DNA of 64,000 nt from Cocleimonas flava (GCF_004339015.1 NZ_SMFQ01000003.1:372001-436000); one strand, 5' to 3'; shown: positions 19,562 to 30,951, numbered from the stretch's first letter. Numbers and translations: made by a program. The notes: a model not told the origin generated them from the letters alone.

Positions 19562-19830
19562 AACCTTGGGACCTTGGTGGTTTTATAGTAGTTTAAAAAG
19601 ACCATATAGGTCTCATATACTCAAAAGGCAAACCCAAAACTCATATTTCACCACTTTAATGCTATTTATTAAACAATACTATAATCATTGAAATCATCAT
19701 TTAGTTTTCAGTAAAAATAATCAAAATTAGCGGCAATAAATTCCATTAAATTTTGATAGTTAAACTACACTTTGCTTCCTTTTCTTTTTTAAACATACCC
19801 ACATAAATTTTATAGTGCGCTGGATATTTC

Positions 19831-20712
19831 ATGATGACAAAAGTAACTGTACTTTTACTAATTTTTCTCGCCGCTATTTGGGGAAGCTCATTTATATTTA
19901 TGCGCGCAAGCGTTGAATCTTTTGGGCCTGTAGGTTTAATAGCTCTACGCATTATTGTTGCCGCATTGTGTATGTTTGTCTTTTTATTAAAGCGAAGACG
20001 GTTTCTGGAGTTTATAAAGCATTGGCGAATCCTGTTAATCGTTGGCTTATTAAACTCGGCAATACCTTTTCTCTTTTTAGCCTACGCGAGCCTTAACCTC
20101 ACGGGTGGCACTGTGTCTATTTTGAATGCCATGACACCAGTCTTTACGGCATGGATTACGCATATCTGGCTGCATGACAAAATGACGAAGTTGCAGTTCT
20201 TAGGGATGTTCCTGAGTATTACCGGCCTGGTTTTCCTTGCCTGGGATAAAGTCAGTCTGAATTTAGCCAGTTGGTTACCGATTCTGTCTGGCGTATCTGC
20301 TGCAATATCCTATGGTATTGCGACCAATCTTGCCAAAAGATACCTTGCTGATGTTTCGATTATGACTTCAACATCGGGCAGCCTGTTCTTCTCCGCTATT
20401 TTTATGAGTCTATTGCTCATTCCATTCATGCCAGATGTTCATAATATTCCATCAATTCACTGGATCTATGGAATTGCGCTAGGATCATTATGTACCGCGC
20501 TTGCCTATATTATTTACTTTAATCTAATTAAATCCATCGGCCCAATGAAAACCGCCAGTGTCACATTTTTAATTCCTATATTTTCATTCATCTGGGGATA
20601 TTTGCTACTCGGCGAAAGAGTGACACTAAGAATGTGGATAGCTACCGCAATCATCCTATGTGGTATGTGTCTTGTGATGGGACTAATCAAAAAAAGAAGC
20701 CCAAAACTATAA
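19831..20712 (+). CDS. EamA / drug-metabolite transporter (DMT) family permease
   Basis: 293 residues with about ten hydrophobic helices in two EamA repeats (residues 5-138 and 150-288). The typical first-helix IWGSSFIFMRASVESFGPVGLIALRI and the PVFTAWITHIWLHDKMT and IPIFSFIWGYLLLGERVT half-ends are visible. Members export amino acids, nucleosides or other metabolites; the substrate cannot be inferred. It is followed after 70 bases by a small lipoprotein gene. Confidence 0.88.
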   Translation: MMTKVTVLLLIFLAAIWGSSFIFMRASVESFGPVGLIALRIIVAALCMFVFLLKRRRFLEFIKHWRILLIVGLLNSAIPFLFLAYASLNLTGGTVSILNAMTPVFTAWITHIWLHDKMTKLQFLGMFLSITGLVFLAWDKVSLNLASWLPILSGVSAAISYGIATNLAKRYLADVSIMTSTSGSLFFSAIFMSLLLIPFMPDVHNIPSIHWIYGIALGSLCTALAYIIYFNLIKSIGPMKTASVTFLIPIFSFIWGYLLLGERVTLRMWIATAIILCGMCLVMGLIKKRSPKL

Positions 20713-20782
20713 GTACTGTTTGTTAATTTTAAGTTAATAAGAATATGCGATAATCTTACCTAAAATGCTATCAGGTAAGATC

Positions 20783-21028
20783 ATGAAGAGACCCATACTC
20801 GTTTTATCAATCACTGTAGTTACATTGCTTTCTGCATGTTCCACACAACAAGTAGTTGGTAGCGCCATTACTGTTGCGAAAGTACCGGTTAAAGCTGCAG
20901 GTGTTGTCGCAGGAACGGCTGGTAGCATCGTCGGTGGAACTGTGGGTGGAATAATTGCAGGCGGAACGGGAGCAAGGCTTGGAAGTGCAGCGGGTAGTGC
21001 AGCAGCCAAGAAAGCCGCTTCTTTTTAA
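20783..21028 (+). CDS. small glycine-rich lipoprotein
   Basis: 81 residues from the ATG at 20783; the ATG at 20765 would add six residues before a normal Lys-Arg signal start. Signal peptide MKRPILVLSITVVTLLSAC ends in a lipobox LLSAC, so the mature protein starts at Cys and is probably an outer-membrane lipoprotein. The rest is Gly/Ala rich with two hydrophobic GxxxG-type stretches (GTAGSIVGGTVGGIIAGG), as in OmpA-linked or SmpA-like small lipoproteins. No specific function is recognised. A GATAAT -10-like box lies at 20749-20754. Confidence 0.75.
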   Translation: MKRPILVLSITVVTLLSACSTQQVVGSAITVAKVPVKAAGVVAGTAGSIVGGTVGGIIAGGTGARLGSAAGSAAAKKAASF

Positions 21029-21044
21029 GAATATTAAATAAGGT

Positions 21045-21079
21045 AAGCCACCTCCCTACTTTGGAGGCTTTTTTTATTT
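21045..21079 (+). repeat. CACCCCCC element copy 6
   Basis: Core CACCTCCCTACTT at 21049-21061. The flanks AAGCC and GGCTT pair, with an inner TCC/GGA match, and a run of seven T follows. It makes a plausible intrinsic terminator for the lipoprotein gene, 17 bases after its stop, between convergent genes. Confidence 0.88.
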
Positions 21080-21135
21080 GTCATTTGTTCTAGTGATTAA
21101 AGCTAGCGTCTTTAATCTAGTTTTAAAAACCAGCT

Positions 21136-22278
21136 TTAATAATCCAGTGTCTTTAGATAAGAAATCACTTCGTCATAGCTACCTTTAAAACTAATCCGGT
21201 CTTTCTTTTTAGCGCTTTGATAATCATACATAGGGTCGTAATAATCGATCAATAATGATTTAACCAGAGGAATAAATCCTTCGACCGATCCTGTTTTATT
21301 CCTGAGTGTAATCGCTTCTTCCATCTGGGTTAACGCTTCTTTATAACGCACACCACCCAAACGTTTTTGAATTTTCCCTAAGCTATTGATGAGATGCTCA
21401 GATAGTTTTTCAGCGCCTAATTCTTCACCATAAACTTCATTAAAAGAGTGCTGAGTATCCAGAATATATTCTTCGATACTCACTTTATTACGCTCTTCTT
21501 GTGAGACTTCCAGCATGACCAATTTAGACGTTTGCATTACGTCAAAGAAAGCTTGTGGAATACCCACCGAACCAACGTTTCTAGCTTCATCTTCTACAAC
21601 CAGAAATTTATGTCCTGCAGCTTCTGCTTTGAGTAGCTGGACTGCAAGTGCATTCTCGAAATTAATCGGTGTTGGCTGCGGTGTAGCCGTTGGACCAAAA
21701 GCTGATCCTCTATGATTTGCCAAGCCTTCCAAATCAATGCTATTAGGTAATTGCTTTAACAATCTGGTTTTACCAGATCCGGTTCTTCCTCCCAGCACAA
21801 TCACCGGAATTTTCTGACTAATACGTTCAATGCTTTGAATCAGAAAAGTTCGCATGGCTTTGTATCCGCCATCGACACGAGGGAAAGGCTGCTGACCGTC
21901 CTCGAGACTATCGGCAATCCATTGCTGTGATATTTGCGAACGCAACCCACCACGAAAACAATAAAGCACACCATTAGGATTATCGCTAAAAAACCGATTC
22001 CACTTCTGTGTTCTTCGTTCTCGTATTTCAGGCGTAACTAATTTGGATCCTAAAACAATCGCTGAGTCTTGACCCTGTTCTTTATACCGTATGCCAACTG
22101 CTTCGCGTTCTGCATCATTCATCAACGGTATATTGACTGAATTGGGAAATGCACCCTGATTAAATTCTACAGGAGCGCGTACATCCAAAAGTGGAATATC
22201 ATTCACAAAAATATCTGTCAGGTTATTTACACTGGGTAAATTACCTTTGGGCAGCCCTTCTATCTTAAGGTCACTCAT
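21136..22278 (-). CDS. selU: tRNA 2-selenouridine synthase (MnmH/SelU)
   Basis: 380 residues. It converts 2-thiouridine at wobble position 34 of Lys, Glu and Gln tRNAs to 2-selenouridine through a geranylated intermediate. The N-terminal rhodanese domain carries the catalytic Cys in YCFRGGLRS (C107), and the P-loop is GGRTGSGKT (163-171). Length is normal. Its start overlaps the selD stop by 8 bases, so translation is coupled to the enzyme that makes its selenium donor. mnmA, which makes its thiouridine substrate, lies 2 kb away. Confidence 0.95.
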   Translation of the reverse strand: MSDLKIEGLPKGNLPSVNNLTDIFVNDIPLLDVRAPVEFNQGAFPNSVNIPLMNDAEREAVGIRYKEQGQDSAIVLGSKLVTPEIRERRTQKWNRFFSDNPNGVLYCFRGGLRSQISQQWIADSLEDGQQPFPRVDGGYKAMRTFLIQSIERISQKIPVIVLGGRTGSGKTRLLKQLPNSIDLEGLANHRGSAFGPTATPQPTPINFENALAVQLLKAEAAGHKFLVVEDEARNVGSVGIPQAFFDVMQTSKLVMLEVSQEERNKVSIEEYILDTQHSFNEVYGEELGAEKLSEHLINSLGKIQKRLGGVRYKEALTQMEEAITLRNKTGSVEGFIPLVKSLLIDYYDPMYDYQSAKKKDRISFKGSYDEVISYLKTLDY

Positions 22279-23347
22279 GAATTTGGATCATAGCTTGTGA
22301 CTCAGCATCAGGATTTTTTTCAGTGAGATAACCGATTGCTTCCAACGATAAGCCGGCAGCTTCAATAACAGCATGAAAAGATAGCTCATCATTTTCATCA
22401 ACGGCGATCAGCAAGCCACCACTGGTTTGAGGATCACAAACGATTGATTGTTGCGTTGGCGTCATTGCACTTATGTGCTCACCGTAACTATCGAAATTTC
22501 TTTGCGCGCCACCTGGCGAACAACCTTGATTGAGGTATTCCATCACGTGTGGCAATAACGGTAATTTACTGTAATTAATCACCGCATGAAGACCACTACC
22601 TTCACAAACTTCGCGTAAATGACCACCTAAACCAAAACCCGTTACATCTGTCAGTGCAGTCACACAATCAAGTTGTGCGAGCTTTTCACCAATGCTGTTT
22701 AATTGACACATCGAATCAGGCGCAAGGTGAGCATGCTCATCTTTAATCAATTTCTTCTTTTGGGCCGTAGATAAAATTCCGACACCCAAAGGTTTGGTCA
22801 AATAAAGTTTATTTCCCGCCTTGGCAGTTGAGTTTTGTTTGACCTGATTGCTCGCAACGGTTCCAGTAACCGCCAAACCAAAAATAGGTTCTGGAGCATC
22901 GATACTATGACCACCCGCTAATGACATTCCCGCATCTTTACACGCCTGACGTCCACCTTCTATGACTAACTGTCCTACCTCTGCCGGTAATTTATCTAAA
23001 GGCCAGCCAAAAATAGCAATTGCCATAATCGGTTTACCACCCATGGCGTATATATCACTAATGGCATTGGTGGCAGCAATGCGCCCAAAGGTGTAAGGAT
23101 CATCCACTATCGGCATAAAGAAATCTGTGGTACTGATGATTGCGGTTCCATTGCCCAAATCATAAACAGCAGCATCATCACGGGTGCTATTTCCTACAAG
23201 TAATGACTCATCAACCATTGGTGGAATATCACTTTGTAACATCACATCTAAAACTGCCGGTGATATTTTACAACCACAACCAGAACCGTGACTGTACTCA
23301 GTCATTTTTACATCAGCAATGTTGATTTGAACTTCGGAATTATTCAT
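22271..23347 (-). CDS. selD: selenophosphate synthase (selenide, water dikinase)
   Basis: 358 residues. It makes selenophosphate from selenide and ATP. The N-terminal catalytic motif is SHGSGCGCK with Cys (C24) at the nucleophile position and K27, so this is the Cys and not the selenocysteine form. The AIRS-type ATP-binding repeats follow, with [22 protein letters not shown] and [10 protein letters not shown]. It is the first gene of the selD-selU pair. No selA/selB or selC is in the window, so whether selenoproteins are made cannot be judged. Confidence 0.96.
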   Translation of the reverse strand: MNNSEVQINIADVKMTEYSHGSGCGCKISPAVLDVMLQSDIPPMVDESLLVGNSTRDDAAVYDLGNGTAIISTTDFFMPIVDDPYTFGRIAATNAISDIYAMGGKPIMAIAIFGWPLDKLPAEVGQLVIEGGRQACKDAGMSLAGGHSIDAPEPIFGLAVTGTVASNQVKQNSTAKAGNKLYLTKPLGVGILSTAQKKKLIKDEHAHLAPDSMCQLNSIGEKLAQLDCVTALTDVTGFGLGGHLREVCEGSGLHAVINYSKLPLLPHVMEYLNQGCSPGGAQRNFDSYGEHISAMTPTQQSIVCDPQTSGGLLIAVDENDELSFHAVIEAAGLSLEAIGYLTEKNPDAESQAMIQIHE

Positions 23348-23519
23348 AGAAATTGTCTAACTTATTAATGGTAGTCGGATTATACTCGCATTTATACTAA
23401 GATGAATCTATCAATGAGTAACTAAGCCTTTAAATAAGAACTTATAGACATATACTTATTTGAAGCAACACATTGTTGATTAACACTTAAACCCTATTAG
23501 AATTTACTAACAAAATTAT

Positions 23520-25326
<1,807 letters not shown>

Positions 25327-25431
25327 TCGTTCGTTTAGAAAAAACATAGAAGCGACTAAAGCCATAGCCACCCAGCATAGTAAACAACAAGATCAATTAA
25401 CCAGTATAGATAAAAATAGGTAATTCAATCC

Positions 25432-26070
25432 GTGGAATCAAATACACAAAATCGTGCCATAGCCTTAGCTGCAGTTTTTCAATGCGTTGATGGTGTTTCT
25501 CAAGTGGCCAATACTGGCAAGGTAGACGACACTTTATTCAATACCTGTATCAATAGTGTATTAAACGATAACGCGGGTACAGCTGTTGAGTTATACGGTA
25601 GCTTAGACAACTTAAAGACTGGCCTGACATCCATGCTGTATCAATTAGGCTCTGGGCAAATGACCCCTGATGGTAAAGCCAAGGATATGGAGGCTACACG
25701 TTACGCTCTAGGCTTGCTACACCTTGAAAAGAAATTAAACAATAATCCTGAAATGTTTCAACAACTCCTTCAGGGAATCCAAGACACACAGAAAAAACTA
25801 GAGTTTTTCGATGTCGGCCATGAAAACATTACTGCTTCACTTGCTGAAATTTATACCAATACCGTGAGTAAAATCGGGCCAAAAATCATGGTAAAAGGTG
25901 AGCAATCTCATTTAGCAAATCCTGCCAATGCCTCTAAAATAAGAGCATTATTACTCGCGGGTATTCGTGCTGCATTATTATGGCGCCAAGCTGGTGGCAA
26001 TCGTTGGAAGTTACTGATTGAGCGCGGCAAATTACAAAAACAGGCAGACAGCTATTTAAACAGTTTGTAA
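25432..26070 (+). CDS. hflD: HflD (YcfC) family protein
   Basis: 212 residues, mostly helical, with family-typical LAAVFQCVDGVSQVA and LLAGIRAALLWRQAGGNRWKLLIERGKL. E. coli HflD is a peripheral inner-membrane protein that binds phage lambda CII; its native job is unclear. The start is GTG at 25432, which gives the conserved N-terminus; an AGG lies 12 bases upstream. Its place after mnmA is conserved in gammaproteobacteria, although purB does not follow here. Confidence 0.92.
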   Translation: MESNTQNRAIALAAVFQCVDGVSQVANTGKVDDTLFNTCINSVLNDNAGTAVELYGSLDNLKTGLTSMLYQLGSGQMTPDGKAKDMEATRYALGLLHLEKKLNNNPEMFQQLLQGIQDTQKKLEFFDVGHENITASLAEIYTNTVSKIGPKIMVKGEQSHLANPANASKIRALLLAGIRAALLWRQAGGNRWKLLIERGKLQKQADSYLNSL

Positions 26071-26110
26071 TACCCGTCTATTAACCCTATTCAAAACAGC
26101 TCAACTGCAT

Positions 26111-26983
26111 TTACGAATAGAGATTAGTACCATCTGGCAAACGCTTAAAACGCTTGTAAGACCAGCTGTATTGCTCAGGAAACTTATTGATCATCGTTTC
26201 AATCTGACTATTCATGGCATTACATGCAGTCACCAGATCTTTATCGTAAAGTGCTTTAACCCCTTCTTCGATATGAAGGTAATAGCCGTTACGTTTTCTC
26301 TCAGCGGCGATATAAAGCACAGGCGTATTATGACGCGCAGCCAATTTTGGCATTAGATTGGTGGTATAAGCCGGTTTACCAAAGAAGTCCGCATAGATTC
26401 CCTGATCCCTTCGCGGCTCCTGATCCGGCAAAATACAAATGGATTCCTTATTCGATAAGGCTTTGGTTAGCTCGCGAATTCCTTTAAACGTACTTGGGAC
26501 TAAACGTGCTCCGGTAGATTGCCTACCTTCCACAACCAATTCATTCAATGCGGGTAAATTGAGCGGACGATAGGCACTGGTTGTCTTGGTATGCATTGCC
26601 GTGATTAGACCAAGATACTCCCAACTCCCCAGATGCAGTACCACAACAATCAACCCATCGCCTTTTGCATAGGTAGTTTTGATTGTGTCTAAGGATTCCG
26701 GGTTTAATAATAAAGAAGCTATCTTATCCTTACCGGCCTTCCACAAAGTGGGGGTTTCAAGCAAGGCTTCCGCACTGGAACATAATGCTTCACGCCCTAC
26801 TTTCGTTTTCCATGCTGTAGATTTATCAGGATAGCAGCGATCAAGATTAAGTAAGGTTCTCTGACGCATATTTGCAGAAACGTACCAACCGATGAAGCCG
26901 ATGATTCGCCCAATTCTTTGATTAACACTCAGTGGTAAATAACTGATTAATTGTAGTGATGTATGTGCCAACCAATTTTTCAA
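26111..26983 (-). CDS. lipid A biosynthesis acyltransferase (LpxL/HtrB family)
   Basis: 290 residues. Family members transfer a secondary acyl chain onto Kdo2-lipid IVA at the inner membrane. The catalytic HX4E is visible as H117 and E122 in LHLGSWEYLGL, followed by the acyl-acceptor motif region SICILPDQEPRRDQGIYADFFGKPAYT and the C-terminal EQYSWSYKRFK. An N-terminal hydrophobic segment anchors it. Which acyl chain (LpxL, LpxM or an ornithine-lipid variant) cannot be decided from sequence alone. Confidence 0.88.
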   Translation of the reverse strand: MKNWLAHTSLQLISYLPLSVNQRIGRIIGFIGWYVSANMRQRTLLNLDRCYPDKSTAWKTKVGREALCSSAEALLETPTLWKAGKDKIASLLLNPESLDTIKTTYAKGDGLIVVVLHLGSWEYLGLITAMHTKTTSAYRPLNLPALNELVVEGRQSTGARLVPSTFKGIRELTKALSNKESICILPDQEPRRDQGIYADFFGKPAYTTNLMPKLAARHNTPVLYIAAERKRNGYYLHIEEGVKALYDKDLVTACNAMNSQIETMINKFPEQYSWSYKRFKRLPDGTNLYS

Positions 26984-27122
26984 AATCTAAAACTTCCTTT
27001 ATTTAAAACGTGTTATATAAATAATTGAGTAACTATAACTGAATATCTGAAATGTAAATCAGGCTTGTGAATCTGCTTACGAACGATAGGCAACCTGTAG
27101 ACATATTCAATCGAAAAAGGCC

Positions 27123-28055
27123 CTATCTTATAGGCAATATCACCTCGGTCAATAGGTCTGCTTGATCTGTGTTGGCCGGATCATTTAAATAAAACTCATA
27201 TCCTAAAGGATTTCGGCGTGTTTTGATTCTATGATTGCCACTATATGCCATAGCAGTAGACCAGGCATTGCCTAAGTGCTCGTAAAAACCGGTATGCGTA
27301 ATTTTTAAACCATTCTGCTCTTTTAAAAAACCGGCTATAAGTGGGGGGGTGACTTCCATTTCTTTATTAACCGGAACAGCACAGACAAAACTCGTCATTT
27401 TAGATAAGGGATCAACACTCTTCACTATTTTAAGCGGTGAAGAGGTTAGTGATATATCTTGCTCTTTCATATAATTAAACAAATAACTGAAATCATCCCT
27501 CATTACTTGTGACAAATCCGTAATCGCACAGGTTCTTTCTAGACCAATAAAGTGCTGCTCTTGAATTTTTGTCTTACCCTCTATCTCAACCTTTGAAGAA
27601 ACAGTGCCTGTCTCTAAGTAATCCTTCAGCATTTTCAAACCACGCTCATAATCCATGCCTATATGGGCTTTGATTTTCTTCGCTACAAAGAATAACAAGA
27701 AAGGAAAATGACTGTTCATTGTCCAGGTAACGCGTGTTGTCGATTGATCCTGCTTCTCTAGATCAAAGAATACTTTTGCAGTAGAGGTAAAGGGGCGTTT
27801 AAATTGTAAATCCATCGCTAATTGTTGATCTGTGATTTCTTCCAACACCATCTCACCGGCACCCACAAGCGTGCCATCCCAGTTATAACTCGCACCCACT
27901 TGAGATTGTGTATCACTATAATTTAGTTGGCTATCAGGCTCCATTATCAACCAGGGAGACCAGATCGGCCATTGACGAAAATCTATTAATGACGCCTTCA
28001 CATCGGCGATGGGTTTATTAATAACGGTTGAACGTTTCACTTGATACGCAGGCAT
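27123..28055 (-). CDS. SRPBCC domain fused to GyrI-like effector-binding domain
   Basis: 310 residues. Residues 1-150 are a polyketide-cyclase/SRPBCC hydrophobic-ligand fold (WPIWSPWLIMEP, VGASYNWDGTLVGAGEM). Residues 160-310 are a GyrI-like/AraC effector-binding domain that ends in FYLNDPANTDQADLLTEVILPI. No HTH is present, so it is a ligand-binding protein and not a regulator by itself. Odd point: a full CACCCCCC element lies inside the gene on the sense strand and encodes V235-L244 (VTPPLIAGFL) within the GyrI domain. A second copy sits 34 bases upstream of the start codon. The start has AAGGAAAG just upstream. Confidence 0.82.
   Translation of the reverse strand: MPAYQVKRSTVINKPIADVKASLIDFRQWPIWSPWLIMEPDSQLNYSDTQSQVGASYNWDGTLVGAGEMVLEEITDQQLAMDLQFKRPFTSTAKVFFDLEKQDQSTTRVTWTMNSHFPFLLFFVAKKIKAHIGMDYERGLKMLKDYLETGTVSSKVEIEGKTKIQEQHFIGLERTCAITDLSQVMRDDFSYLFNYMKEQDISLTSSPLKIVKSVDPLSKMTSFVCAVPVNKEMEVTPPLIAGFLKEQNGLKITHTGFYEHLGNAWSTAMAYSGNHRIKTRRNPLGYEFYLNDPANTDQADLLTEVILPIR
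27325..27355 (-). repeat. CACCCCCC element copy 7 (inside a coding sequence)
   Basis: Core 27339-27351, read CACCCCCCCACTT on the coding strand, then ATAGCC and a six-T run. The frame is kept through the element. Its flanks do not form an obvious stem. In the sense orientation it could act as an intragenic pause or terminator. Confidence 0.85.
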
Positions 28056-28088
28056 ATTCTTTCCTTGAAATTTTTATTAATTATAACC

Positions 28089-28120
28089 AAAAAAAACGCC
28101 TATAAGTGGGGAGGTGCCTT
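28089..28120 (-). repeat. CACCCCCC element copy 8 (5' leader)
   Basis: Core 28104-28116, read CACCTCCCCACTT on the minus strand, then ATAGGC and eight T. It lies in the divergent spacer, in the leader of the SRPBCC-GyrI gene and in sense orientation. No minus-strand gene precedes it whose transcript it could end. Confidence 0.85.
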
Positions 28121-28195
28121 TAAATATTTGTCTTAATGTAAAGTATCTGAGCATAGATTTTATTTAATGTTACAGAGTTATGATACAGTTTAAAA

Positions 28196-28753
28196 ATGAG
28201 CAATTTACCCGATAAAAAAGAACAAATCATTCAAGTGCATGCCAGCCTTATCAATATGGTTGTACAAACGCATTTAAATCCACAATTAAGACCTCAGCTT
28301 AGCGAAGTACTTAAGACCAGCGCGGCTAACGGCTGGCAAAACCTGGTTTTGAGAATCTATAAAATACTTGAAGGCGATCGTTCAACATCCTTACTTAACG
28401 ATCTGGATGAAGAAGATGGAATCATTATAGATGCCATTTTAAAAGGTATACAAAACCCAGCTACACTACCCGACCCAACAGCTAAAAATGCGAATCCAAC
28501 GATGGCTGCACCAGGTATTGCGCACATGGTAAATGAAGCAAGCAGAGGAAGTACTCAAGCCCTGACGCTTCTATCGACCATGGCTGAACAAATGAGTCAC
28601 GCTGGAGGAGATTTGACGATTTTAGCTGCCATTATGAAAAAATTAATCGACGGAGAAAGAGATCCAGAGATTTTGAGCAAAGGCATGGGAGCGCAAGGTG
28701 AGAGTCTGGTGAATGCAATTCTTGAGGAGCTTGCCAAGTTACAGATTCATTAA
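28196..28753 (+). CDS. conserved-looking hypothetical protein
   Basis: 185 residues, not recognised. No signal peptide or membrane segment. The composition is helical with two hydrophobic-periodic helices at each end and a Pro/Asn-rich linker in the middle (PATLPDPTAKNANPTMAAPG). Asp/Glu clusters are at 75-82 (LDEEDG). Codon use and the ATG start look like neighbouring genes, and a bidirectional terminator follows, so it is probably a real soluble protein. It is divergent from the SRPBCC-GyrI gene and may share its regulation. Confidence 0.7.
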   Translation: MSNLPDKKEQIIQVHASLINMVVQTHLNPQLRPQLSEVLKTSAANGWQNLVLRIYKILEGDRSTSLLNDLDEEDGIIIDAILKGIQNPATLPDPTAKNANPTMAAPGIAHMVNEASRGSTQALTLLSTMAEQMSHAGGDLTILAAIMKKLIDGERDPEILSKGMGAQGESLVNAILEELAKLQIH

Positions 28754-28798
28754 ACTGATATTGTAGTGAGTCAAAACGCTTCCAGTAAAAATTAACCA

Positions 28799-28832
28799 TA
28801 AAAAAAGGCTAGTAAAAACTAGCCTTTTTTTA
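28799..28832. terminator. bidirectional intrinsic terminator
   Basis: Perfect stem AAAAAAGGCTAGT / ACTAGCCTTTTTT with a four-A loop between convergent genes; T-runs occur on both strands. Confidence 0.9.
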
Positions 28833-28846
28833 TCATTTATCAGCCC

Positions 28847-29455
28847 TTACTTTTTTAGTGCTTCCTGCAATTTAGTAAGACCTGCGAAATCGCCTTTCGC
28901 TGCAAGCGTTGCTTGCTCATTCCAGGAATCCATCGCTTCTTTATTGTTGTTTAAACGCGCTCCAGATTTCTCAAGCATTTCACGAAGCTCATCATCGTCC
29001 GTTTCAGCAAGTTTAGTGAAAGTATCAATACCTAAACCTTTCAGTGTCGCTTCCATGCTTGGGCCTATTCCACTGAGTTTAGTGAAATCATCACCGGTCT
29101 TTTTAGCTTTTGCTGCTGCTTTTTTCGGTGCTGCTTTCTTGGCAGTAGCTTTTTTCGGCGCTGTTTTCTTAGGTGCTGCTTTAGCAGGCGTTTTTGCAGC
29201 TGCTTTTTTTGGAGCAGCAGTAGTTGTCGTGGCAGTGCTTACAGATGCTGCTTTTGTGCTACTTGCGGCTGTAGTTGCTGCTGAAGCAGTAGCTTCATTC
29301 AATCTGCTTTGTAAACGATTGATTTCTTTTTTTCGTTCTTCTAGTTCGGACTTCAATGAAGAACAGTCTGATTTATCGCCACCTTTTAACCAAAAAGTAT
29401 AGAACAACCATTCTGCAAGCCAGCCGACCAATATACCTAGAACAAATGCACCCAT
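28847..29455 (-). CDS. membrane-anchored Ala/Lys-rich (histone H1-like) protein with helix-hairpin-helix domain
   Basis: 202 residues from the ATG at 29453-29455, which has AGGAG seven bases upstream; the longer reading frame adds 19 unlikely residues. In order: one membrane helix (GAFVLGILVGWLAEWLFYTFWL), a short coiled-coil-like segment (about 30-55), an Ala/Lys/Pro-rich tail of repeated AAPKK / TAKKA units (about 65-125) like eukaryotic H1 or bacterial AlgP/HctB tails, then a C-terminal HhH-type domain (FTKLSGIGPSMEATLKGLGIDTFTKLAE). This HhH domain resembles that attached to some L21 proteins and DUF4332. A membrane-tethered nucleic-acid binder is an inference. Confidence 0.75.
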   Translation of the reverse strand: MGAFVLGILVGWLAEWLFYTFWLKGGDKSDCSSLKSELEERKKEINRLQSRLNEATASAATTAASSTKAASVSTATTTTAAPKKAAAKTPAKAAPKKTAPKKATAKKAAPKKAAAKAKKTGDDFTKLSGIGPSMEATLKGLGIDTFTKLAETDDDELREMLEKSGARLNNNKEAMDSWNEQATLAAKGDFAGLTKLQEALKK

Positions 29456-29736
29456 TACAAACTCCTGAATATGAAAGTAATTAACTCTTTCTATTGTCAC
29501 ACAAACACCCATAAAACTTCAAACAAATCACTTATTTTTTAATTATTTGCTGCTTCTTTGGGCAATTTATTTCTTATTTGCATACTTTGTTAATTATTGT
29601 AAGCCGATAAACGGTAGTTAAAACCCGAATAAAGAGTAAGTGGTAGTAACCATTACCATGACAGGCTGAACCTGCAATAAATATATCATTAAAATATCTT
29701 GCTTGAATCACACTTGCTAAAGTCTGTTAAATTTCA

Positions 29737-30951
29737 ATGAATACATATTCTTTTATAGTCACTATTTTTTCGTTTGCTATGATCTCGATCATCGGCACAC
29801 ATGAAAATACATCCGATATTTCAGCAGATAACTTAACGAATACATCACGCTATTCAAACATAGTTACAATCAAATCTATTTTAAACGAAAAAGATGCGTT
29901 TGATCTTTTTCATGATGAGTTTTCAGCAACCAGTATGTTGCATGATCAAATGGCAATAAACGAGCTTACTGAAGAAACAGAAATAATTGTAGAATTAACA
30001 GCACAATCAACAAAGAATATCTCAGAATTACATACTGTACAGACTGTTGTAGCTAGCTCTCCAAACAGATCTCAAAAAGCAAACCGTAACAATCATCGCT
30101 TAGCATTCTACAAGCAGCTAAATGCAAAAAACGAATCTATAAAGTCCAAAGAAAATCGTACAATTTCTGATTTAGAAAAAGAAAGTACTGCAGCAGAGTT
30201 AACCTTCAACTTTAACAAGCCTACGGAAGTAGCGCCTTCTACAACTTCAAGCGCTGCTTTATCTGTTACTTCAAAAAGCACCAAACAAGATATCAAAACT
30301 GCAGCCAAGATTTCGAAAGTTGCTAACGTTGATTATTGGGATACGGTTCATTCTATCGAATCCAAGCAGGGCAAATTACTTTACAGACCCAAAAATAAAA
30401 GTAGAAGTTGTACCTACACTACTTCGCCTTGTGGTCATCATCAATTAACGGTTCAGGCGTTAAAAGACATTGGCTGTAAATCACTTCAATGTCGTAAAGA
30501 TCGTTTGGACTATGCAAAGTCACTTGCCATGAGCAAGAAGCTATTAGCGAAAAATGAAAAACGTTTGAAGAAGAATGGTTATCAAAACCTGGAAGATTAT
30601 CAGAGATACTTAATCCACCAACAAGGCGCTAGTGGTATTAAAGTAATACTGGGTGCAAACAAAGGTGAGAAATTATTAAACAAAACTATCAAGAAAAACA
30701 TGGCGAATAATTCGCCTTACAGTTATCGGCAACTTAATCGTATGGGTAGTCGTCTAGCTGCCAATATATTCCTCAGTCACTGGAAACATAAGTGGGAAGA
30801 AGAGAAAAAACTGGTTGCAGGAATTAATCTGGCATCTAATCAAACGCCTAACGGATATAACGCGAATGATGACCAGATATCGGTAGAATCCTTCAGCCTA
30901 CCCCTATTTAATGAAAATGAGATACAATTGGCATTAAACTACAAATTCTAG
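29737..30951 (+). CDS. secreted protein with possible lysozyme-like C-terminal domain
   Basis: 404 residues. An N-terminal hydrophobic segment (about 4-20) suggests export. Residues 25-195 are low-complexity, Ser/Thr/Asn rich. Residues 198-370 are compact: VDYWDTVHSIESKQGKLLYRP, then SPCGHHQLTVQALKDIGCKSLQCRKDR with four Cys, then YQRYLIHQQGASGIKVILGA. An early Glu followed by a GHHQLT stretch recalls lysozyme/transglycosylase-like folds in which a small helical domain carries one catalytic Glu, but I cannot name the family. It is followed after 70 bases by the peroxidase gene on the same strand. Confidence 0.65.
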   Translation: MNTYSFIVTIFSFAMISIIGTHENTSDISADNLTNTSRYSNIVTIKSILNEKDAFDLFHDEFSATSMLHDQMAINELTEETEIIVELTAQSTKNISELHTVQTVVASSPNRSQKANRNNHRLAFYKQLNAKNESIKSKENRTISDLEKESTAAELTFNFNKPTEVAPSTTSSAALSVTSKSTKQDIKTAAKISKVANVDYWDTVHSIESKQGKLLYRPKNKSRSCTYTTSPCGHHQLTVQALKDIGCKSLQCRKDRLDYAKSLAMSKKLLAKNEKRLKKNGYQNLEDYQRYLIHQQGASGIKVILGANKGEKLLNKTIKKNMANNSPYSYRQLNRMGSRLAANIFLSHWKHKWEEEKKLVAGINLASNQTPNGYNANDDQISVESFSLPLFNENEIQLALNYKF

